A DNA stretch of 64,000 bases from Claveliimonas sp034178805 (GTDB lineage: Bacteria; Bacillota; Clostridia; Lachnospirales; Lachnospiraceae), in NCBI RefSeq assembly GCF_050314255.1, contig NZ_JBNPMZ010000004.1, positions 124,001 to 188,000 of the forward strand, given 5' to 3'. How positions within the stretch are numbered: position 1 is the first letter of the stretch; every line of letters starts with the position of its first letter. Under the pieces are notes generated by a model. The model was not told the DNA's origin and searched no databases. It saw only the letters and a program-made list of their open reading frames with translations. The position numbers and the translations under genes are program-made. This document shows positions 61,290 to 64,000 of the stretch, piece by piece.

Positions 61290-63968
61290 CTACAGTTTTG
61301 CTTTCATGCTTTCCAGTCTTTCTGTGACCTGAGCCAGCATCTGCTGATACTTCTCAAGTTTATCCCGTTCTTCCTGTACCTTTGCCTCCGGCGCCTTGCT
61401 GACAAATTTCTCATTATTCAGCATACCATTGGAACGGGCAATCTCTTTCTGCAGTCTGGTTTCTTCCTTGGTCAGACGTTCCACTTCCTGTTCAAAATCA
61501 ATCAGTTCTTCTAACGGAACATAAACCGTAGCATCCGGTACTACAACAGACACTGCATCATCCGCAATTCCATCTCTGCTGTTCTGAACAATAAAGTCAC
61601 TTGCTGCGGCCATCATCTTTGCAGGTTCTTTCAGAAGTGCCAGACCTTCTCCCAGTCTTTCCTCTTCACACACTACATAAATCTTAGCCTTTCTGGAATT
61701 CGGAACATTCATCTCAGAACGTACATTACGAACTCCTTTCACGATTGCTTTAAAATGCTCTGTGATGTCCACGGCCTCAGAGAAATTCCATTTTGATGAT
61801 GGAGCTTCCAGTGCCGGACTATATTCCGGCCAGCTGGAAATCATCAGAGATTCCTCCTCCGGAACCAGATTACTGTAAATTTCTTCCGTTACAAACGGCA
61901 TAAACGGATGCAGAAGCTTCAATGCAGATTTCAGAACTTCTTTCAGTGTCCACATTGCAGCATTTGCTCCGACTGTATCTTCATCCGCATGATAAATACG
62001 ATATTTCGCAATTTCAATATACCAGTCACAGAATTCATCCCAGATAAAGTCGTATACTTTCTGAAGCGCAATTCCAAGCTCGAATTTATCCATGTTTTCA
62101 GTAACATCTTTTATCAGAGAATTACATTTGGATAAAATCCAGCGGTCTGCCGGACGAAGTTCAGTTGCAGATGGCTGTGTAATATCCTTACCATCTATAT
62201 TCATCATAATGAAACGAGATGCGTTCCATACCTTATTTGCAAAGTTACGGCTTGCTTCTACTCTTTCATTATAGAAACGCATATCATTACCCGGTGCATT
62301 TCCGGTTACCAGCGTCATACGCAGAGCATCTGCTCCGTACTGGTCAATAATCTCCAATGGATCAATACCATTTCCAAGAGATTTACTCATCTTACGCCCC
62401 TGTGAGTCACGAACCAATCCGTGAATGAATACGGTGTGGAACGGAGATTTTCCGGTATGTGCGTATCCGGAGAATACCATACGGATTACCCAGAAGAAGA
62501 TAATGTCGTATCCGGTTACCAGCACATCTGTCGGATAGAAATAATCCATTTCTTCTGTCTGTTCCGGCCAGCCCAATGTGGAGAATGGCCACAGTGCAGA
62601 AGAGAACCATGTATCCAGGGTATCCTCATCCTGAGTAAAATGAGTACATCCGCACTTCGGGCATTTCTCAGGCATTCCTCTTCCTACTACAAGCTCGCCG
62701 CACTCATCACAGTAATATGCCGGGATTCTGTGTCCCCACCAGATCTGTCTGGAAATACACCAGTCACGGATATTCTCCAGCCAGTGCAGATAAATCTTGT
62801 CAAATCGTTCCGGAACAAAACGGAGTTCTCCTGTCTTAATGGCATTGATTGCCGGTTTTGCCAGCTCTTCCATCTTTACGAACCACTGCTGCTTAATAAG
62901 TGGTTCTACCGTCGTGTGACAGCGGTCGTGAGTTCCAACATTATGAGAATGCGGTACTACCTTTACCAGATATCCCTGTTCCTCCAGGTCTTTTACCATC
63001 GCCTTTCTCGCCTCATAGCGATCCATTCCTGCATACTTGCCGCCATACTGCTCATTGATGGTAGCATCATCATTCATAATATTGATTTCCGGCAGATTGT
63101 GACGCTTTCCAACCTCAAAGTCATTCGGGTCATGTGCCGGAGTAATCTTAACTGCACCTGTTCCGAATTCTTTATCTACATAATAATCTGCCACGATTGG
63201 AATCTCTCTGTCAGTCAGCGGAAGCAGACACTTCTTTCCTACGATATCTTTGTATCGCTCGTCATCAGGATGTACGGCAATCGCGGTATCTCCCAGCATG
63301 GTTTCCGGACGGGTAGTCGCAATCTCCAGATAATCATCCGTTCCAATGATCGGATACTTGATATGCCAGAAATGACCTTCCTGTTCTTCATGCTCTACCT
63401 CTGCATCAGAGAGGGAAGTCTTACATACCGGACACCAGTTGATGATTCTGGATCCTTTGTAAATATATCCTTCTTCATATAACTTGATAAATACTTCTTC
63501 TACTGCTTTGGAACATCCTTCATCCATAGTAAAACGTTCTCTGTCCCAGTCACAGGAAGTACCAAGCTTCTTAAGCTGGGAAGTAATGGTTCCGCCATAC
63601 TCTTCCTTCCACTGCCATGTACGTTCCAGGAACTTCTCACGTCCCATCTCTTTCTTATCAATACCTTCTTCTTTCAGCTGGTTGGTAACCTTAACCTCAG
63701 TAGAGATTGCTGCGTGGTCCGTTCCCGGAACCCACAGTGCATTATACCCCTGCATTCTTTTATAACGGATCAGGATATCCTGCAGGGTATTATCCAGGGC
63801 ATGTCCCATGTGAAGCTTACCGGTAATATTCGGCGGCGGCATCACAATTGTAAATGGTTTTCTGCTGCGGTCAACTTCTGCGTGAAAATACTTTTTTTCA
63901 CACCATTTTTCATAAAGCTTTGGTTCAATCTCTTTTGGATTGTAAGTTGTCTCCATCTTCTGACTCAT
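61290..63968 (-). CDS. valS: Valyl-tRNA synthetase
   Basis: Charges tRNA-Val. 892 residues: HIGH-type motif PPNITGKLHMGHALDNTL at 41-58, the editing domain near 190-330 (ATTRPETMLGDTAIAVHPDD), KMSKS motif GRKMSKSLGNGIDPL near 527, anticodon-binding helices and a C-terminal coiled coil (ERLTKEETRLQKEIARSNGM). GAGGAGGAAATT precedes the ATG. First gene of the operon in the window; any T-box leader would lie beyond the right edge. Confidence 0.97.
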   Translation of the reverse strand: MSQKMETTYNPKEIEPKLYEKWCEKKYFHAEVDRSRKPFTIVMPPPNITGKLHMGHALDNTLQDILIRYKRMQGYNALWVPGTDHAAISTEVKVTNQLKEEGIDKKEMGREKFLERTWQWKEEYGGTITSQLKKLGTSCDWDRERFTMDEGCSKAVEEVFIKLYEEGYIYKGSRIINWCPVCKTSLSDAEVEHEEQEGHFWHIKYPIIGTDDYLEIATTRPETMLGDTAIAVHPDDERYKDIVGKKCLLPLTDREIPIVADYYVDKEFGTGAVKITPAHDPNDFEVGKRHNLPEINIMNDDATINEQYGGKYAGMDRYEARKAMVKDLEEQGYLVKVVPHSHNVGTHDRCHTTVEPLIKQQWFVKMEELAKPAINAIKTGELRFVPERFDKIYLHWLENIRDWCISRQIWWGHRIPAYYCDECGELVVGRGMPEKCPKCGCTHFTQDEDTLDTWFSSALWPFSTLGWPEQTEEMDYFYPTDVLVTGYDIIFFWVIRMVFSGYAHTGKSPFHTVFIHGLVRDSQGRKMSKSLGNGIDPLEIIDQYGADALRMTLVTGNAPGNDMRFYNERVEASRNFANKVWNASRFIMMNIDGKDITQPSATELRPADRWILSKCNSLIKDVTENMDKFELGIALQKVYDFIWDEFCDWYIEIAKYRIYHADEDTVGANAAMWTLKEVLKSALKLLHPFMPFVTEEIYSNLVPEEESLMISSWPEYSPALEAPSSKWNFSEAVDITEHFKAIVKGVRNVRSEMNVPNSRKAKIYVVCEEERLGEGLALLKEPAKMMAAASDFIVQNSRDGIADDAVSVVVPDATVYVPLEELIDFEQEVERLTKEETRLQKEIARSNGMLNNEKFVSKAPEAKVQEERDKLEKYQQMLAQVTERLESMKAKL

Positions 63969-64000
63969 AATTTCCTCCTCATTGCCTGTTGGTTTTTCAC

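Noticed and set aside
62421..63482. Plus-strand open frame of 353 codons
   Set aside because: It lies antisense inside valS; the valS motifs prove the other strand.

Overview
The window is chromosomal DNA of a low-to-mid GC, endospore-forming, strictly anaerobic Firmicute, most likely a gut Lachnospiraceae. The evidence is the spoIIA-sigF-spoVA sporulation locus, rubrerythrin, a PPi-type phosphofructokinase, many MarR/XRE/TetR regulators, clostridial-type GroESL under CIRCE, and strong GGAGG ribosome sites. Genus cannot be fixed from the sequence alone. I saw no rRNA, tRNA or CRISPR array.

Layout. 0-6.6 kb: Phd-like antitoxin candidate, a MarR-citrate synthase operon, groES-groEL with CIRCE, a second MarR, a NUDIX hydrolase and an RluA-type pseudouridine synthase. 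6.6-11.6 kb: a probable TetR-controlled operon of a lipoprotein, a large secreted protein with an aerolysin-like stretch and SLH-like C-terminus, and a membrane-anchored Ntn hydrolase. 11.7-18 kb: sugar metabolism and regulators (GH13 glucosidase, XRE-membrane regulator, SDR, ROK), two copies of a covarying hairpin repeat and a decayed MATE gene.

18.0-24.8 kb holds the most striking structure. A Csp-like S8 subtilase gene is split by a 5.07 kb element made of a serine recombinase, proline iminopeptidase, M24 Xaa-Pro peptidase and POT peptide transporter. A shared CATGA lies at both junctions. Joining the halves there restores one 568-codon reading frame with Asp, His and Ser of the catalytic triad, so the layout resembles excisable sporulation-gene interrupters such as skin in sigK.

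24.9-43.6 kb: rubrerythrin, a GT2 glycosyltransferase, a pseudokinase/Ig-like surface protein pair, MATE, PPi-PFK, glycerol kinase with a 49-residue four-Cys microprotein, a small alarmone synthetase, corrinoid adenosyltransferase, an orphan PTS EIIC, a compact small-RNA-like unit, an ABC export system and a Na/phosphate symporter.

43.7-56.2 kb: the sporulation cluster spoIIAA-spoIIAB-sigF-(53-residue membrane protein)-spoVAA-spoVAB-spoVAC, then four signalling genes (REC-GGDEF-EAL-REC, a diguanylate cyclase, a hybrid histidine kinase and an Hpt domain), then spoVAD-spoVAE behind a terminator and a sigma-G-like promoter. A c-di-GMP/phosphorelay module thus sits inside the spoVA gene order. 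56.2-64 kb: a valS-ltaS-folC-small ORF-TPR operon, read leftwards.
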